The notes: a model not told the origin generated them from the sequence alone. 64,000 nucleotides of DNA from Rhodoferax sp. OV413 (GCF_900104385.1 NZ_FNJA01000001.1:1028386-1092385); one strand, 5' to 3'; shown: positions 1 through 9,959, numbered from the stretch's first letter. Numbers and translations are program-made.

Positions 1-2
1 GC

Positions 3-962
3 ATCAAGCCCCTGGCCAAGAAAACCATGCGCGAAGGCGTGCTGGCGGGCATTGGCGGCTTTGGCGCGCTGTTTGAAGTGCCCAAGCGCTACAAAGAGCC
101 CGTGCTGGTCAGCGGCACCGACGGCGTGGGCACCAAGCTGCGCCTGGCGTTTGAATGGAATATGCACGACACCGTGGGCATCGACCTGGTGGCCATGAGC
201 GTCAATGACGTGCTGGTGCAAGGCGCCGAGCCACTGTTCTTCCTCGACTACTTTGCCTGCGGCAAGCTGGACGTTGACACCGCGGCGGCCGTGGTCGGCG
301 GCATCGCCAAGGGCTGCGAACTGTCGGGCTGCGCGCTGATCGGCGGCGAAACCGCGGAAATGCCCGGCATGTACCCGGCGGGCGAGTACGACCTGGCCGG
401 CTTCGCCGTCGGCGCGGTCGAAAAATCCAAAATCCTGACCGGCAAGGAGGTAGCCGCCGGCGACGTGGTGCTGGGCCTGGCCAGCAGCGGCGTGCATTCC
501 AACGGCTTCAGCCTGGTGCGCAAGTGCATCGAGCGCGCTGGCGACGCAACGCCTGCCACCCTGGACGGCAAACCCTTCAAGCAAGCCCTGATGGAGCCGA
601 CGCGCCTCTACGTAAAAAACGTGCTGGCCGCGCTGGCTGCGCACCCGATCAAGGCCCTGGCGCACATCACCGGTGGCGGCCTGCTGGAGAACATTCCCCG
701 CGTGCTGCCCGAAGGCACGGCCGCCCATCTGAAGCAAGGCAGCTGGCCACAGACCGAGCTGTTCGCCTGGCTGCAGAAGACCGCTGGCATCGACGACTTC
801 GAGATGAACCGCACCTTCAACAACGGCATCGGCATGGTGGTGGTGGTGGACGCAGCCAATGCTGCAGCCACCGCGCAGACGCTGCGCTCGCTGGGCGAGT
901 CGGTATATGAAATTGGCGTGATTGGTGCGCGTGGCGACGGTGCTGCCGTCGTCGTCGCCTAA
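3..962 (+). CDS. purM: Phosphoribosylformylglycinamidine cyclo-ligase (AIR synthetase), 5' end missing
   Basis: Catalyses the ATP-dependent ring closure of FGAM to aminoimidazole ribonucleotide in cytoplasmic purine synthesis. The frame is open from base 3, upstream of the first ATG at 27, so the window edge has removed roughly the first 25-30 codons; the family is usually about 345 aa and 320 codons are visible. The PurM signatures [10 protein letters not shown] and GGETAEMPG (ATP and substrate binding) are present, and the C-terminal half holds the conserved [16 protein letters not shown] stretch. The stop TAA is at 960-962. It is followed by a palindromic repeat and then pilU, with no obvious terminator. 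Identification is secure; the true start cannot be seen. Confidence 0.96.
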   Translation: MKPLAKKTMREGVLAGIGGFGALFEVPKRYKEPVLVSGTDGVGTKLRLAFEWNMHDTVGIDLVAMSVNDVLVQGAEPLFFLDYFACGKLDVDTAAAVVGGIAKGCELSGCALIGGETAEMPGMYPAGEYDLAGFAVGAVEKSKILTGKEVAAGDVVLGLASSGVHSNGFSLVRKCIERAGDATPATLDGKPFKQALMEPTRLYVKNVLAALAAHPIKALAHITGGGLLENIPRVLPEGTAAHLKQGSWPQTELFAWLQKTAGIDDFEMNRTFNNGIGMVVVVDAANAAATAQTLRSLGESVYEIGVIGARGDGAAVVVA

Positions 963-973
963 ATTTATAAAAA

Positions 974-1026
974 ATATGCCTCTGGCGCACTATCTACCTG
1001 CACGAGCAGCTATGTAAACAATAGCA
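974..1026 (+). repeat. Dispersed palindromic repeat, copy 1 (forward)
   Basis: Intergenic copy of the repeat family. It carries the left arm GCCTCTGGCGCA, the centre TATCTACCTGCACGA and the right arm AGCAGCTAT with a mirror ATAGCA. It is nearly the reverse complement of the copy at 57131-57180. Confidence 0.7.
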
Positions 1027-1051
1027 TCCCCATCCACCTACCAAGGCCGCC

Positions 1052-2317
1052 ATGTCGACGCTGACCGAAGACCAAGCCCGCAGTTACATGCACAAGCTGC
1101 TGGCGGCCATGCACCAAGCCGGTGGGTCGGATCTCTTCATCGCCGCAGACTTCGCGCCCAGCATGAAGTCCAACGGCCAGATGAAGGCCTTGTCGGCGCA
1201 GAAGCTGGCCAGCGACGTGACCCGCATGCTGGCCCAGTCGCTGATGAACGAACGGCAGAACGCCGAGTTCGCCAAGGAAATGGAGTGCAACTTTGCGATG
1301 GCCCTGCCCGGCGTGGCGCGGTTCCGGGTGAATGTGTTCATCCAGCAGCAAAGCGTCAGCATGGTGATACGCACCATCGCCGCCGAAATCCCCAGCTTCG
1401 CCACCCTGGCCCTGCCCGAGGTGCTGAAGGAAGTCATCATGCACAAGCGCGGGCTGGTGCTGGTGGTGGGCGGCACCGGATCGGGCAAATCCACCTCGCT
1501 AGCGGCCATGATCGACCACCGCAACAGCAGCTCGGGCGGCCACATCATCACCGTGGAAGACCCGGTGGAATATGTGCACACCTCCAAGCTGTCCCTGGTC
1601 AGCCACCGCGAAGTGGGGGTGGACACGCATTCCTGGCACCACGCGCTGAAGAACACGCTGCGCCAGGCACCGGACGTGATACTGATTGGCGAAATCCGCG
1701 ACCCGCAGACCATGGAGCACGCGATCGCCTTCGCTGAAACCGGCCATTTGTGCCTGGCCACGCTGCACGCCAACAGCGCCAACCAGGCGCTGGACCGCAT
1801 CATCAACTTCTTCCCCGAAGAGCGGCGCAACCAGCTGCTGATGGACATGTCGGCCAATCTGCGCGCCATCGTCTCGCAGCGCCTGGTGCGCACCGAGGAC
1901 GGCAAGGGCCGGCGCGCGGCGGTCGAGATCCTGCTGAATACCCCGCTGGTAGCGGACCGGATTTTCAAAGGCCAGTTCAACGACCTGAAGGCGCTGATGG
2001 ACAAGTCGCGCGAACTGGGCATGCGCACCTTCGACTGGGCGCTGTTCGAGCTGTACAACGAAGGCCATATCTCCTACGAAGAAGCCCTGCGCAACGCCGA
2101 TTCAGCCAATGAGCTGCGCCTCAACATGAAGCTGAAAAGCGCGCGTGGCGAGCCCACCAGCACCGGCGGCATGGAACTGAGCTTTGACAAGCCCTTGACC
2201 GACGAGGAAGTCGAAGCCTTGCGGGCCGAAGAGCTGCTCAAGCAGCAGCAAAGGCGCCGCCAGCTGGAAGACGAGCAGTTGGCCAAGCTACGCCAGGCCA
2301 AAGGCCCGGCAGCTTAG
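1052..2317 (+). CDS. pilU: Type IV pilus retraction ATPase, PilT/PilU family
   Basis: Hexameric cytoplasmic ATPase that powers pilus retraction at the inner-membrane base for twitching motility or DNA uptake. Of 421 aa, the Walker A GGTGSGKST lies at about 140-148, the Walker B region VILIGEIRDP at about 209-218, and the His box TGHLCLATLHANSA at about 230-243. PilU is preferred over PilT from the whole-protein look (for example the GRRAAVEILLNTPL block) and the longer tail. The last ~40 residues are a charged Q/R/E-rich helix beyond the usual ~380 aa. No other pilus gene lies in the window, so PilT identity is not excluded. Its stop overlaps the stop of the convergent gene by 4 bp. Confidence 0.88.
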   Translation: MSTLTEDQARSYMHKLLAAMHQAGGSDLFIAADFAPSMKSNGQMKALSAQKLASDVTRMLAQSLMNERQNAEFAKEMECNFAMALPGVARFRVNVFIQQQSVSMVIRTIAAEIPSFATLALPEVLKEVIMHKRGLVLVVGGTGSGKSTSLAAMIDHRNSSSGGHIITVEDPVEYVHTSKLSLVSHREVGVDTHSWHHALKNTLRQAPDVILIGEIRDPQTMEHAIAFAETGHLCLATLHANSANQALDRIINFFPEERRNQLLMDMSANLRAIVSQRLVRTEDGKGRRAAVEILLNTPLVADRIFKGQFNDLKALMDKSRELGMRTFDWALFELYNEGHISYEEALRNADSANELRLNMKLKSARGEPTSTGGMELSFDKPLTDEEVEALRAEELLKQQQRRRQLEDEQLAKLRQAKGPAA

Positions 2318-3624
2318 TCGTCTGCCGGGGCCGGCGCCGCCGCGATGCTGGCCAACACCTTGTCGATGCGCTTGCCGTCCAGGTCCACCACCTCGAACAC
2401 CCAGCCCGCGCACTCAATGCTTTCGGCCGCAGCCATCATGCGGCCAGAGACCGACATCAGCAGACCCGCCACCGTGTTGTAACGGCCACGGTCTTCCTCT
2501 GGTAAGTCTTTGATGTCGAGGCGGGACTTGAGTTCGTTGACCGGCATCAGGCCGTCCAGCAGCCAAGAGCCGTCTTCGCGCTGGGTGGCCCAGGCATCGG
2601 CCTGCGCACCCGGCTGCAGTTCGCCGGTAATGGCTTCCAGCAGGTCGCGTGGCGTCATCAGGCCTTGCACCACACCGTATTCATCGACCACAAACACCAT
2701 CCGGCCCGACTTGGCGCGAAACTGCTCCAGCAGCTCCATGCCGCTCAGGGTTTCGGGCAGGAACGCGGCGGGCAGCACATGCGGCTCCACCGGGCCAGGC
2801 AGATCGGCACCCAGCTCCAGCAGACGGCCCACGCTGATCACGCCAACCACGTCATCCAGCGAGCCCCGGCATACCGGGTACCAGGAATGCGCCACCTTGT
2901 CGCCGCCGCTGCTGGCCATCTGCAGGCATTGCGCGACTGTGTGCGAGGCCTCCAGCCAGTTCACGTCGGTGCGCGGCACCATCAGCGAGGTAAGCGGCCG
3001 CTCGTCGAGCCGGAACACGTTCTGCACCATCTGGTGCTCGTGCTCCTCGATCACGCCGGCATCCACGCCCTCCTCCAGGCTGGCCACGATTTCTTCTTCG
3101 GTCACCGACCGGCCGGCTGCGTTATCGATGCGCAGCAGCTTCAGCACCGCATGGGTGCTGAGCGACAGCAAACGCACAAAAGGCTTGGCCCCGGTCGCCA
3201 CCCAGGTCATAGGCCGCGAGACATAGCGCGCCACCAGCTCGGGATACAGCTGGCCGATGCGCTTGGGCACCAGCTCACCAAATACGATGGTGACAAAGGT
3301 GATCACCGTCACCACAATCACCGTGGCCGTAATGTCGGCAGCCCCCACGGCCACCCCAAATTGCTGTACCCAGGCAGATACGCCGTCACTGAACGCTGCC
3401 TCACCCAGAATACCGTTCACCATGCCGATGGAAGTAATGCCGACCTGCACGGACGACAGGAACTGCGTGGGGTTCTCCAGCAAGGCCAATGCCGCCTGGG
3501 CCCCCTTGTCGCCCGCCTCCGCCATCGCCGTCAAGCGCGCCTTGCGGCTCGACGCCAAAGCCAGCTCCGACATAGAAAACACGCCATTGAGCAAAGTCAA
3601 CAGCACAATCAGCAATAAATCCAT
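2314..3624 (-). CDS. CNNM/CorC-type hemolysin-family membrane protein (DUF21-CBS-CorC_HlyC)
   Basis: Predicted inner-membrane protein of the TlyC/CorC/YtfL family, linked in relatives to divalent cation (Mg/Co) efflux or polyamine tolerance. The N-terminal ~180 residues form a DUF21 domain with hydrophobic segments (start MDLLLIVLLTLLNG; ITATVIVVTVITFVTIVFGE before the conserved ELVPKRIG). Two CBS domains follow (about 200-330, with LMVPRTDV and a later GLMTPRDLLEAITGE), and then a C-terminal transporter-associated domain (about 350-430). I chose the ATG at 3622-3624 because the hydrophobic helix begins there; the longer frame would run into apaH. It is divergent from apaH with a 23 bp gap. 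The exact substrate is unknown. Confidence 0.85.
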   Translation of the reverse strand: MDLLLIVLLTLLNGVFSMSELALASSRKARLTAMAEAGDKGAQAALALLENPTQFLSSVQVGITSIGMVNGILGEAAFSDGVSAWVQQFGVAVGAADITATVIVVTVITFVTIVFGELVPKRIGQLYPELVARYVSRPMTWVATGAKPFVRLLSLSTHAVLKLLRIDNAAGRSVTEEEIVASLEEGVDAGVIEEHEHQMVQNVFRLDERPLTSLMVPRTDVNWLEASHTVAQCLQMASSGGDKVAHSWYPVCRGSLDDVVGVISVGRLLELGADLPGPVEPHVLPAAFLPETLSGMELLEQFRAKSGRMVFVVDEYGVVQGLMTPRDLLEAITGELQPGAQADAWATQREDGSWLLDGLMPVNELKSRLDIKDLPEEDRGRYNTVAGLLMSVSGRMMAAAESIECAGWVFEVVDLDGKRIDKVLASIAAAPAPADD

Positions 3625-3647
3625 GGATCTTCTAAGAAAATAAACAC

Positions 3648-4493
3648 ATGGCACTTTACTTGATTGGCGACCTGCAAGGCTGCGATGGCGCATTGCAGCG
3701 GCTTTTGGACAAGCTGGACTTCTCTCCCAGCCGTGACACGCTCTACCTACTAGGCGACTTAGTGAACCGGGGCCCGGCTTCGGTCGAGGTATTGCGGCGG
3801 CTGATGGGCTACGGCGACGCGGCCCGCTGTCTGCTGGGCAACCACGATCTGCATTTGCTGGCCGCTGCCTACGGCATCCGCTCTACGCACCGCCTGGACA
3901 CGCTACAAGGCATCCTGCAGGCCCCTGACCGGGTCGCCATGCTCGACTGGCTGCGCAATCAGCGCATGGCCATGCGGGAGACTCTGGACGGTCAGGACAT
4001 TCTGATGGTGCACGCAGGGGTGCTGCCAAGTTGGAGTGCCGCGCAGACCATGGCACTGGCCGCGGAAGTGGAAACGGTACTGCGCGGGCCCGATCTGGTG
4101 GGTTTTCTGGAGCAGATGTATGGCAACACCCCTGCACAGTGGGATGACGCTCTGCAAGGCATGGACAGACTCCGGGTGATCGTGAATGCACTCACGCGAC
4201 TGCGCTTCTGCACTCTGAACGGTCGCATGGAATTTGAAAGCAAGGAAGGTACAGGTGCTAGCCCCGCTGGCTACATGCCCTGGTTTGAGGTACCGGGCAG
4301 GCTTACCGCGGCAAACACAGTGGCTTTTGGCCACTGGTCCACACTAGGCTGGCTGGGCCGCAGCGACCTACTGTCACTGGACACCGGCTGTGTCTGGGGC
4401 GGCTCGTTGAGCGCGCTGAAGATTCAAGCGGCTCCAACGCACAACGAACTCATCCAGGTGCGCTGCGAACAAGCGCAGCAACCGGGCAACTAA
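3648..4493 (+). CDS. apaH: Symmetrical diadenosine tetraphosphatase
   Basis: Hydrolyses Ap4A to two ADP in the cytoplasm and limits alarmone build-up and NpN capping of RNA. The calcineurin-like metallophosphatase motifs are in order: GDLQG (7-11), GDLVNRGP (36-43), GNHDLH (64-69), VHAG (121-124) and a late GHWS with LDTGCVWGG. The length of 281 aa is normal for ApaH. The gene is divergent from the CorC-like gene, and its stop overlaps the 3' end of the convergent helicase gene by 4 bp. Identification is firm. Confidence 0.95.
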   Translation: MALYLIGDLQGCDGALQRLLDKLDFSPSRDTLYLLGDLVNRGPASVEVLRRLMGYGDAARCLLGNHDLHLLAAAYGIRSTHRLDTLQGILQAPDRVAMLDWLRNQRMAMRETLDGQDILMVHAGVLPSWSAAQTMALAAEVETVLRGPDLVGFLEQMYGNTPAQWDDALQGMDRLRVIVNALTRLRFCTLNGRMEFESKEGTGASPAGYMPWFEVPGRLTAANTVAFGHWSTLGWLGRSDLLSLDTGCVWGGSLSALKIQAAPTHNELIQVRCEQAQQPGN

Positions 4494-5938
4494 GCAGTTA
4501 CGGCGGGCGCGACGGCCTTGAACAAGGCCGCCACTTTGCGCTTGGGCTTGATATTGGCCGAGATACCACGCACGGTCGCGTGTTTGGCCGAGGCTTCCCA
4601 GGTGGGTGCCTCGGTGGCTGCAGGAGCCTGGTAGGGCTGGTCGAAGAACGGATCGCGTGGCGCGCTGTGGCGCTGGGGGCGCGGAGCCGGACGCGGCGTA
4701 TCCAGCACATCGCGCGGATCATCACCACCCCAGGCACGACGCCCGTCGTTGATGCGGCCTTGCTCGCGGATCTTCGGAATATCTTCCTCGAATTCCATGG
4801 CTTCCAGCTCGATCTTGGTTTTGACCAACTTTTCGATATCAGCCACCAGACGCGCATCACTGCCCGCCACAAAGCTGACAGCCAAACCGGACGCCCCCGC
4901 ACGGCCGGTACGGCCAATGCGGTGAACGTAGTCTTCGGCGTTAAAAGGCACGTCAAAGTTGAACACCGCGGGCACGTCCTTGATGTCCAGACCGCGCGCG
5001 GCCACATCGGTACACACCAGCAGATCAACTTCGCCCTTTTTAAACGAATCCAGCGCCTTCAAACGCTCGTCCTGGGTCTTGTCGCCGTGCAAGGCAGCCG
5101 TCTTCAGGCCTTCCTTTTCCAGCGAACGGGCCAGACGCGCGCAGCCCAGCTTGCTGTTCACGAACACAAAGGCTTGCTTCATGCCGCGCGACTTGAGAAC
5201 TTGGTGCAGTGCGCGGCGCTTGTCGTCGGCATTGACGCTGTAGAAATGCTGCTCGACCGTGGAAGCCGTAGCATTGGAGCGGGCTACTTCGATGGTGACC
5301 GGGTCTTGTAGATAGCTGCTGGCTAAGCGCTTGATCTCAGGCGAGAACGTGGCTGAAAACAGCAAGGTGGTGCGTTGCTTGGGCAGGTAGCTCAGAATGC
5401 GCTGCAGATCCGGCAAAAAGCCGATATCGAGCATGCGGTCGGCCTCATCCAGCACCACATATTCCACCTGGTTCAGCACTGCGTTCTTGGCTTCGATGTG
5501 GTCAAGCAAGCGGCCAGGTGTGGCCACCAGGATTTCTACGCCTTTTTTCAGTTCTAGTGTCTGGGGCTTCATGTCCATGCCGCCGAACACCACCGCACTA
5601 CGCAAATTGGTGTGTTTGGCATACGATTTGATGGCCTGGGCCACCTGGTCGGCCAACTCGCGCGTAGGCAGCAGCACCAAGGCCCGCACCGGATGGCGGG
5701 CAGGTGAGGTGGAAGCGTTTTCGTGCTTGAGCATGCGCTGCAGCAGGGGCAGCGAGAAAGCGGCTGTTTTGCCGGTGCCGGTCTGGGCCGCGCCCATCAC
5801 GTCACGGCCTTGCAAGACTACCGGAATGGCTTGCGCCTGGATCGGTGTCATGGCGGTGTAGCCCATGTCAGCCACGGCACGTGACAGGGGTTCTGCAAGC
5901 TGCAGTTGCGAGAAAGAATCCAGGGGGGTATCGCTCAT
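4490..5938 (-). CDS. DEAD-box ATP-dependent RNA helicase, RhlE-like
   Basis: RNA helicase expected to act in ribosome assembly or RNA decay. The motifs are complete: Q-motif region TPIQAQAIPV, motif I AQTGTGKT (51-58), PTRELA, TPGRLLDH, DEAD (about 164-167), SAT (about 195-197), and the second RecA domain with FVNSK, DVAARGLDI and HRIGRTGRAG. The C-terminal ~100 residues are basic and proline-rich (about 380-482), typical of RhlE relatives that use the tail to bind RNA. I chose the ATG at 5936-5938 (MSDTPLDSF). An upstream TTG would begin inside a palindromic repeat and adds nine residues unlike the family. The tail differs from SrmB, DbpA and CsdA. Confidence 0.92.
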   Translation of the reverse strand: MSDTPLDSFSQLQLAEPLSRAVADMGYTAMTPIQAQAIPVVLQGRDVMGAAQTGTGKTAAFSLPLLQRMLKHENASTSPARHPVRALVLLPTRELADQVAQAIKSYAKHTNLRSAVVFGGMDMKPQTLELKKGVEILVATPGRLLDHIEAKNAVLNQVEYVVLDEADRMLDIGFLPDLQRILSYLPKQRTTLLFSATFSPEIKRLASSYLQDPVTIEVARSNATASTVEQHFYSVNADDKRRALHQVLKSRGMKQAFVFVNSKLGCARLARSLEKEGLKTAALHGDKTQDERLKALDSFKKGEVDLLVCTDVAARGLDIKDVPAVFNFDVPFNAEDYVHRIGRTGRAGASGLAVSFVAGSDARLVADIEKLVKTKIELEAMEFEEDIPKIREQGRINDGRRAWGGDDPRDVLDTPRPAPRPQRHSAPRDPFFDQPYQAPAATEAPTWEASAKHATVRGISANIKPKRKVAALFKAVAPAVTA

Positions 5939-5952
5939 CAAATCCAGAGGTT

Positions 5953-5975
5953 TGTAGCTATTCAAATAATAGCAA
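5953..5975 (+). repeat. Partial palindromic repeat core
   Basis: Only the right-arm core (GTAGCTAT, A/T-rich spacer, ATAGCA) of the dispersed repeat family is recognisable, just upstream of the helicase start. It may be a decayed copy. Confidence 0.4.
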
Positions 5976-6041
5976 ATTGCACCCGCGCGTCGCGGGCAAA
6001 CCCTGATTATCCCCGAATTTGCAAAATCAGGACTACAAACA

Positions 6042-6079
6042 CCAAGGGCCGATGGGATTTACACCCCATCGGCCCTTGG
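6042..6079 (-). terminator. Strong hairpin downstream of lon
   Basis: A perfect 15 bp inverted repeat (arms 6042-6056 and 6065-6079) with an 8 nt loop, starting 18 bp after the lon stop. The U-tract on the lon-transcript side is weak (TGTTTGT), so the hairpin may act as an RNA 3'-end stabiliser as well as a terminator. Confidence 0.75.
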
Positions 6080-6096
6080 CTTAGCACCACTAGCGC

Positions 6097-8520
6097 TTAG
6101 TGCTTGACGGGTACGACAGGGGTCGCTGCAGCGGTTTCCAACACAGGAGCAACGACAGCCGGCTCTTCATCGGGCAGTGGCTGGGGCATGCGCTCCAGCG
6201 CAACTTCCAGCACCTGGTCAATCCACTTCACAGGTACGATTTCCAGGCCATTTTTGACATTTTCGGGAATGTCCTGCAGGTCCTTGGCGTTCTCCTCGGG
6301 AATCAACACCGTCTTGATGCCGCCGCGCAGAGCCGCCAGCAGCTTTTCTTTCAAGCCGCCGATGGCCGTGACTTCACCACGCAGGGTGATTTCTCCGGTC
6401 ATGGCCACGTCGCCGCGCACGGGAATACCTGTCAGCGCAGAGACAAACGCAGTCGTCATGGCCGCACCAGCGCTAGGGCCATCCTTGGGGGTGGCACCGT
6501 CGGGCACGTGGATATGGATGTCCTTCTTCTCGAACACCTCGTCCTTGATACCCAGGCGCTTGGAACGGCTACGCACCACGGTGCGGGCCGCTTCCACCGA
6601 CTCTTTCATCACGTCGCCCAGTGAGCCGGTGCGGGTGATCACGCCCTTACCGGGCATGATCGCCGCCTCAATGGTCAGCAAATCGCCGCCCACTTCAGTC
6701 CAGGCCAAGCCCACGACCTGGCCCACCTGGTTCTGCTGCTCGGCACGCCCATAGGTGTACTTTTGCACACCCAGATAATCGTTGAGGTTGTCCGCAGTCA
6801 CCTTGACCTGGGGCACCATCTCCTTGAGCAGCAGGCCTTTGACAACCTTGCGGCAGATCTTGGACAGCTCGCGCTCCAGCGAACGCACGCCGGCTTCACG
6901 GGTGTAGTAACGCACGATGTCCCGCACAGCGTCTGGCGTCAACAACAGCTCGGCTTCGCTCAGGCCGTTGTTCTTCAACTGCTTGGGCAACAGGTAGCGA
7001 ACCGCAATATTGGTCTTTTCGTCTTCGGTATAGCCCGACAAGCGGATCACCTCCATGCGATCCAACAAGGCCGACGGAATATTCATCGAGTTGGACGTCG
7101 CCACAAACATCACATCGCTCAGGTCAAAGTCCACTTCAACATAGTGGTCGCCGAACGTGTGGTTTTGCTCGGGGTCCAGCACCTCCAGCAAGGCGCTGGA
7201 CGGGTCACCCCGGAAGTCCGTACCGAGTTTATCGATCTCATCCAGCAGGAACAGCGGATTACGCGTGCCAATCTTGCTCAAGCTTTGAAGCACCTTACCG
7301 GGCAAGGCCCCAATGTAGGTACGGCGGTGCCCGCGAATTTCAGCTTCGTCGCGCATGCCACCCAAGGCCATGCGCACGTATTTGCGCCCCGTAGCCTTGG
7401 CAATCGACTGACCCAGCGAGGTCTTACCCACGCCTGGAGGACCTACCAGACACAGGATTGGCGCCTTGACCTTGTCGACCCGTTGCTGGACCGCTAAATA
7501 TTCCAGAATACGGTCCTTGACCTTGTCCAACCCGAAGTGGTCTTCGTTGAGCACACCTTCGGCATTGCGCAAATCGTGCTTGATCTTGGTCTTCTTGCTC
7601 CATGGCAGGCCGGTCAGCACGTCGATATAGTTGCGCACCACCGTGGCTTCGGCGGACATGGGTGACATCAGCTTGAGCTTCTTCAGCTCGCTCTCAGCCT
7701 TCTTCAGCGCCTCTTTGGGCATTTTGGACAGCTTGATCTTTTTCTCGATCTCGTCGATGTCCGCGCCCTCTTCGCCTTCGCCCAACTCCTTCTGGATGGC
7801 TTTGACCTGCTCGTTCAGATAGAAATCGCGCTGGTTCTTCTCCATCTGGCGCTTGACGCGGCCGCGGATCTTCTTGTCCACATTCAGAATGTCGACTTCG
7901 CGCTCCAACTGGCCATAGAGGTTTTCCAGTCTTTCGCGCACATCCGACAGATCCAGCACCACTTGTTTGCTATCCAATTTGAGTGGCAAATGGGCTGCAA
8001 TGGTATCGGCCAGACGGCCTGGGTCGTCGATGCTGGAAATCGAGGTCAGGATTTCGGGAGGAATCTTTTTGTTCAGCTTGACGTACTGGTCGAACTGCTG
8101 CATCACGGCACGGCGCAGAGCCTCTATTTCCGTGGTTTTCTGGGTCAGCGCCACAGTAACCACAGGCGTGATGTTCGCGGTGAAATGCGATTCGCCGTCT
8201 TCAATATGGTTAACGCGGGCCCGCTGCTGGCCTTCGACCAGCACTTTGACCGTGCCATCCGGCAACTTCAGCATCTGCAGAATGGTAGAGACGCAGCCGA
8301 CATCAAACATGTCGGATACCGAAGGCTCATCTTTAGCAGCCGCCTTTTGGGCTACGAGCATGATGCGCCGGTCGGATTCCATCGCAGCCTCCAAGGCCTT
8401 GATGCTTTTCGGACGCCCCACAAACAGCGGGATCACCATGTGGGGGAATACCACCACGTCGCGCAGAGGCAACAACGGCAGATCGAGGGGTTCAGCAGGG
8501 AGAGGAATGTGTCCGGACAT
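6097..8520 (-). CDS. lon: ATP-dependent protease Lon (LonA)
   Basis: Cytoplasmic AAA+ serine protease that degrades misfolded and regulatory proteins. It has 807 aa: an N-terminal substrate domain (about 12-205, PLLPLRDVVVFPHMV), a coiled-coil linker, an AAA+ domain with Walker A GPPGVGKT (360-367) and LLDEIDKL, and a proteolytic domain with the catalytic Ser683 in PKDGPSAG and Lys726 in GGLKEKLLAA. All key residues are present. The start has a Shine-Dalgarno AAGGA a few bases upstream. It is last in a tig-clpP-clpX-lon series on the same strand; a 97 bp gap carries its own heat-shock-like promoter. Confidence 0.98.
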   Translation of the reverse strand: MSGHIPLPAEPLDLPLLPLRDVVVFPHMVIPLFVGRPKSIKALEAAMESDRRIMLVAQKAAAKDEPSVSDMFDVGCVSTILQMLKLPDGTVKVLVEGQQRARVNHIEDGESHFTANITPVVTVALTQKTTEIEALRRAVMQQFDQYVKLNKKIPPEILTSISSIDDPGRLADTIAAHLPLKLDSKQVVLDLSDVRERLENLYGQLEREVDILNVDKKIRGRVKRQMEKNQRDFYLNEQVKAIQKELGEGEEGADIDEIEKKIKLSKMPKEALKKAESELKKLKLMSPMSAEATVVRNYIDVLTGLPWSKKTKIKHDLRNAEGVLNEDHFGLDKVKDRILEYLAVQQRVDKVKAPILCLVGPPGVGKTSLGQSIAKATGRKYVRMALGGMRDEAEIRGHRRTYIGALPGKVLQSLSKIGTRNPLFLLDEIDKLGTDFRGDPSSALLEVLDPEQNHTFGDHYVEVDFDLSDVMFVATSNSMNIPSALLDRMEVIRLSGYTEDEKTNIAVRYLLPKQLKNNGLSEAELLLTPDAVRDIVRYYTREAGVRSLERELSKICRKVVKGLLLKEMVPQVKVTADNLNDYLGVQKYTYGRAEQQNQVGQVVGLAWTEVGGDLLTIEAAIMPGKGVITRTGSLGDVMKESVEAARTVVRSRSKRLGIKDEVFEKKDIHIHVPDGATPKDGPSAGAAMTTAFVSALTGIPVRGDVAMTGEITLRGEVTAIGGLKEKLLAALRGGIKTVLIPEENAKDLQDIPENVKNGLEIVPVKWIDQVLEVALERMPQPLPDEEPAVVAPVLETAAATPVVPVKH

Positions 8521-8543
8521 GAAGATCCTTTGAGTAACCCGTT

Positions 8544-8574
8544 GAATATGGACTTCTAACGGTAATTTTCAACC
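8544..8574 (-). promoter_or_regulatory. Candidate sigma-32 (heat-shock) promoter of lon
   Basis: On the minus strand the sequence reads GGTTGAAA, a 15 bp spacer, then CCATATTC, close to the sigma-32 consensus CTTGAAA-N11-16-CCCCATNT. The -10 ends about 24 bp before the lon ATG. This fits the known heat induction of lon but rests on the motif match alone. Confidence 0.5.
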
Positions 8575-8617
8575 CTCCCCAGCTGCAAAACCTGCAGCAT
8601 GGGATAAGGGCGCCCGG

Positions 8618-9883
8618 TTAAGCCTTCTTCGCAGCTTCGCGGTACACCAACAAAGGAGGCTTATTCTCATCAATCGTCGATTCGTCCACCACCACTTTAT
8701 CCACATTGTGGTTGGTGGGTAGATCAAACATGGTGTCAATCAGGGACAGCTCCAAAATCGAGCGCAATCCCCGAGCGCCCGTCTTGCGGGCCAGCGCCTT
8801 CTTGGCAATCGCCTTCAAGGCCGAGGGCCGGATCTCCAGATCCACGCCTTCCATGGACAGTAGCTTGCTGTATTGCTTGACCAGCGCGTTCTTAGGCTCG
8901 GTCAGAATCTGCACCAAGGCATCTTCGCTGAGCTCGGCCAGCGTCGCCACCACCGGCATACGCCCGACCAGCTCGGGAATCAGGCCGAACTTGATCAGAT
9001 CTTCGGGCTCGACGTCGCGGAACACCTCGGTCAGGCTGCGTTGTGCCTTGCTCTTGACGGAGGCGCCAAAACCGATTCCAGAAGACTCGGTACGGTTGCC
9101 AATTACTTTTTCCAACCCCGAAAATGCTCCGCCCAGAATGAACAGGATGTTGGTGGTATCGACCTGGAGGAAATCCTGGTTTGGATGCTTGCGACCGCCC
9201 TGTGGCGGTACGCTGGCCATCGTGCCTTCAATCAGCTTGAGCAAAGCCTGCTGCACACCCTCACCCGACACATCGCGGGTAATCGACGGGTTATCTGACT
9301 TGCGCGAAATTTTGTCGATTTCATCGATGTAAACGATGCCGCGCTGGGCCCGTTCAACTTCGTAATTGCAACTTTGCAGCAGCTTGGCGACGATGTTTTC
9401 CACGTCCTCGCCCACATAGCCTGCCTCGGTCAGGGTTGTAGCATCGGCCATCACAAAGGGCACATCCAGCATACGCGCCAGGGTTTGCGCCAGCAGCGTC
9501 TTGCCGGAACCCGTGGGGCCGATCAGCAAGATATTGCTCTTGGTCAGCTCCACTTCATCCTTCTTGGCCGTTTCCTTGTGGCGCAGACGCTTGTAGTGGT
9601 TGTATACCGCAACTGCCAAGGTGCGTTTCGCAACCTCTTGGCCAATCACATAGTTGTCCAGATTGTTCTTGATCTCGACTGGCGTGGGCAGTGCAGCCCC
9701 GGCTTCGCGGGCTTCGGTGCCAGCAGGCAATTCGTCGCGAATGATGTCGTTGCACAGGTCTATGCATTCATCGCAAATGAACACCGACGGCCCTGCAATC
9801 AGCTTCTTCACTTCATGCTGGCTTTTGCCGCAGAAGGAGCAGTACAGGGTTTTTTCGGTGGAGGAGCCTTTTTTCTCGGCCAT
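8618..9883 (-). CDS. clpX: ClpX, ATPase specificity subunit of ClpXP
   Basis: Unfoldase that recognises tagged proteins and feeds them to ClpP. The N-terminal zinc-binding domain has the four cysteines C15, C18, C37 and C40, followed by an AAA+ module with Walker A GPTGSGKT (122-129), [10 protein letters not shown] and the GIGFGA loop (the IGF tripeptide that docks on ClpP). The length of 421 aa is normal. It lies downstream of clpP on the same strand but a terminator-like hairpin separates them, so part of its transcription may be independent. The start has no clear Shine-Dalgarno. Confidence 0.98.
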   Translation of the reverse strand: MAEKKGSSTEKTLYCSFCGKSQHEVKKLIAGPSVFICDECIDLCNDIIRDELPAGTEAREAGAALPTPVEIKNNLDNYVIGQEVAKRTLAVAVYNHYKRLRHKETAKKDEVELTKSNILLIGPTGSGKTLLAQTLARMLDVPFVMADATTLTEAGYVGEDVENIVAKLLQSCNYEVERAQRGIVYIDEIDKISRKSDNPSITRDVSGEGVQQALLKLIEGTMASVPPQGGRKHPNQDFLQVDTTNILFILGGAFSGLEKVIGNRTESSGIGFGASVKSKAQRSLTEVFRDVEPEDLIKFGLIPELVGRMPVVATLAELSEDALVQILTEPKNALVKQYSKLLSMEGVDLEIRPSALKAIAKKALARKTGARGLRSILELSLIDTMFDLPTNHNVDKVVVDESTIDENKPPLLVYREAAKKA

Positions 9884-9928
9884 GGGAGGAATGCCTTTTC
9901 AGTCGTTACTGAATGATAACCAAATAAA

Positions 9929-9959
9929 AACGGCGCTTTCCAGTCCAGAAAACGCCGTT
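9929..9959 (-). terminator. Intrinsic terminator after clpP
   Basis: Arms AACGGCG (9929-9935) and CGCCGTT (9953-9959) with A/T pairs inside, followed on the minus strand by a run of T (TTTTTATTT). It lies 30 bp beyond the clpP stop and before clpX. Confidence 0.75.
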
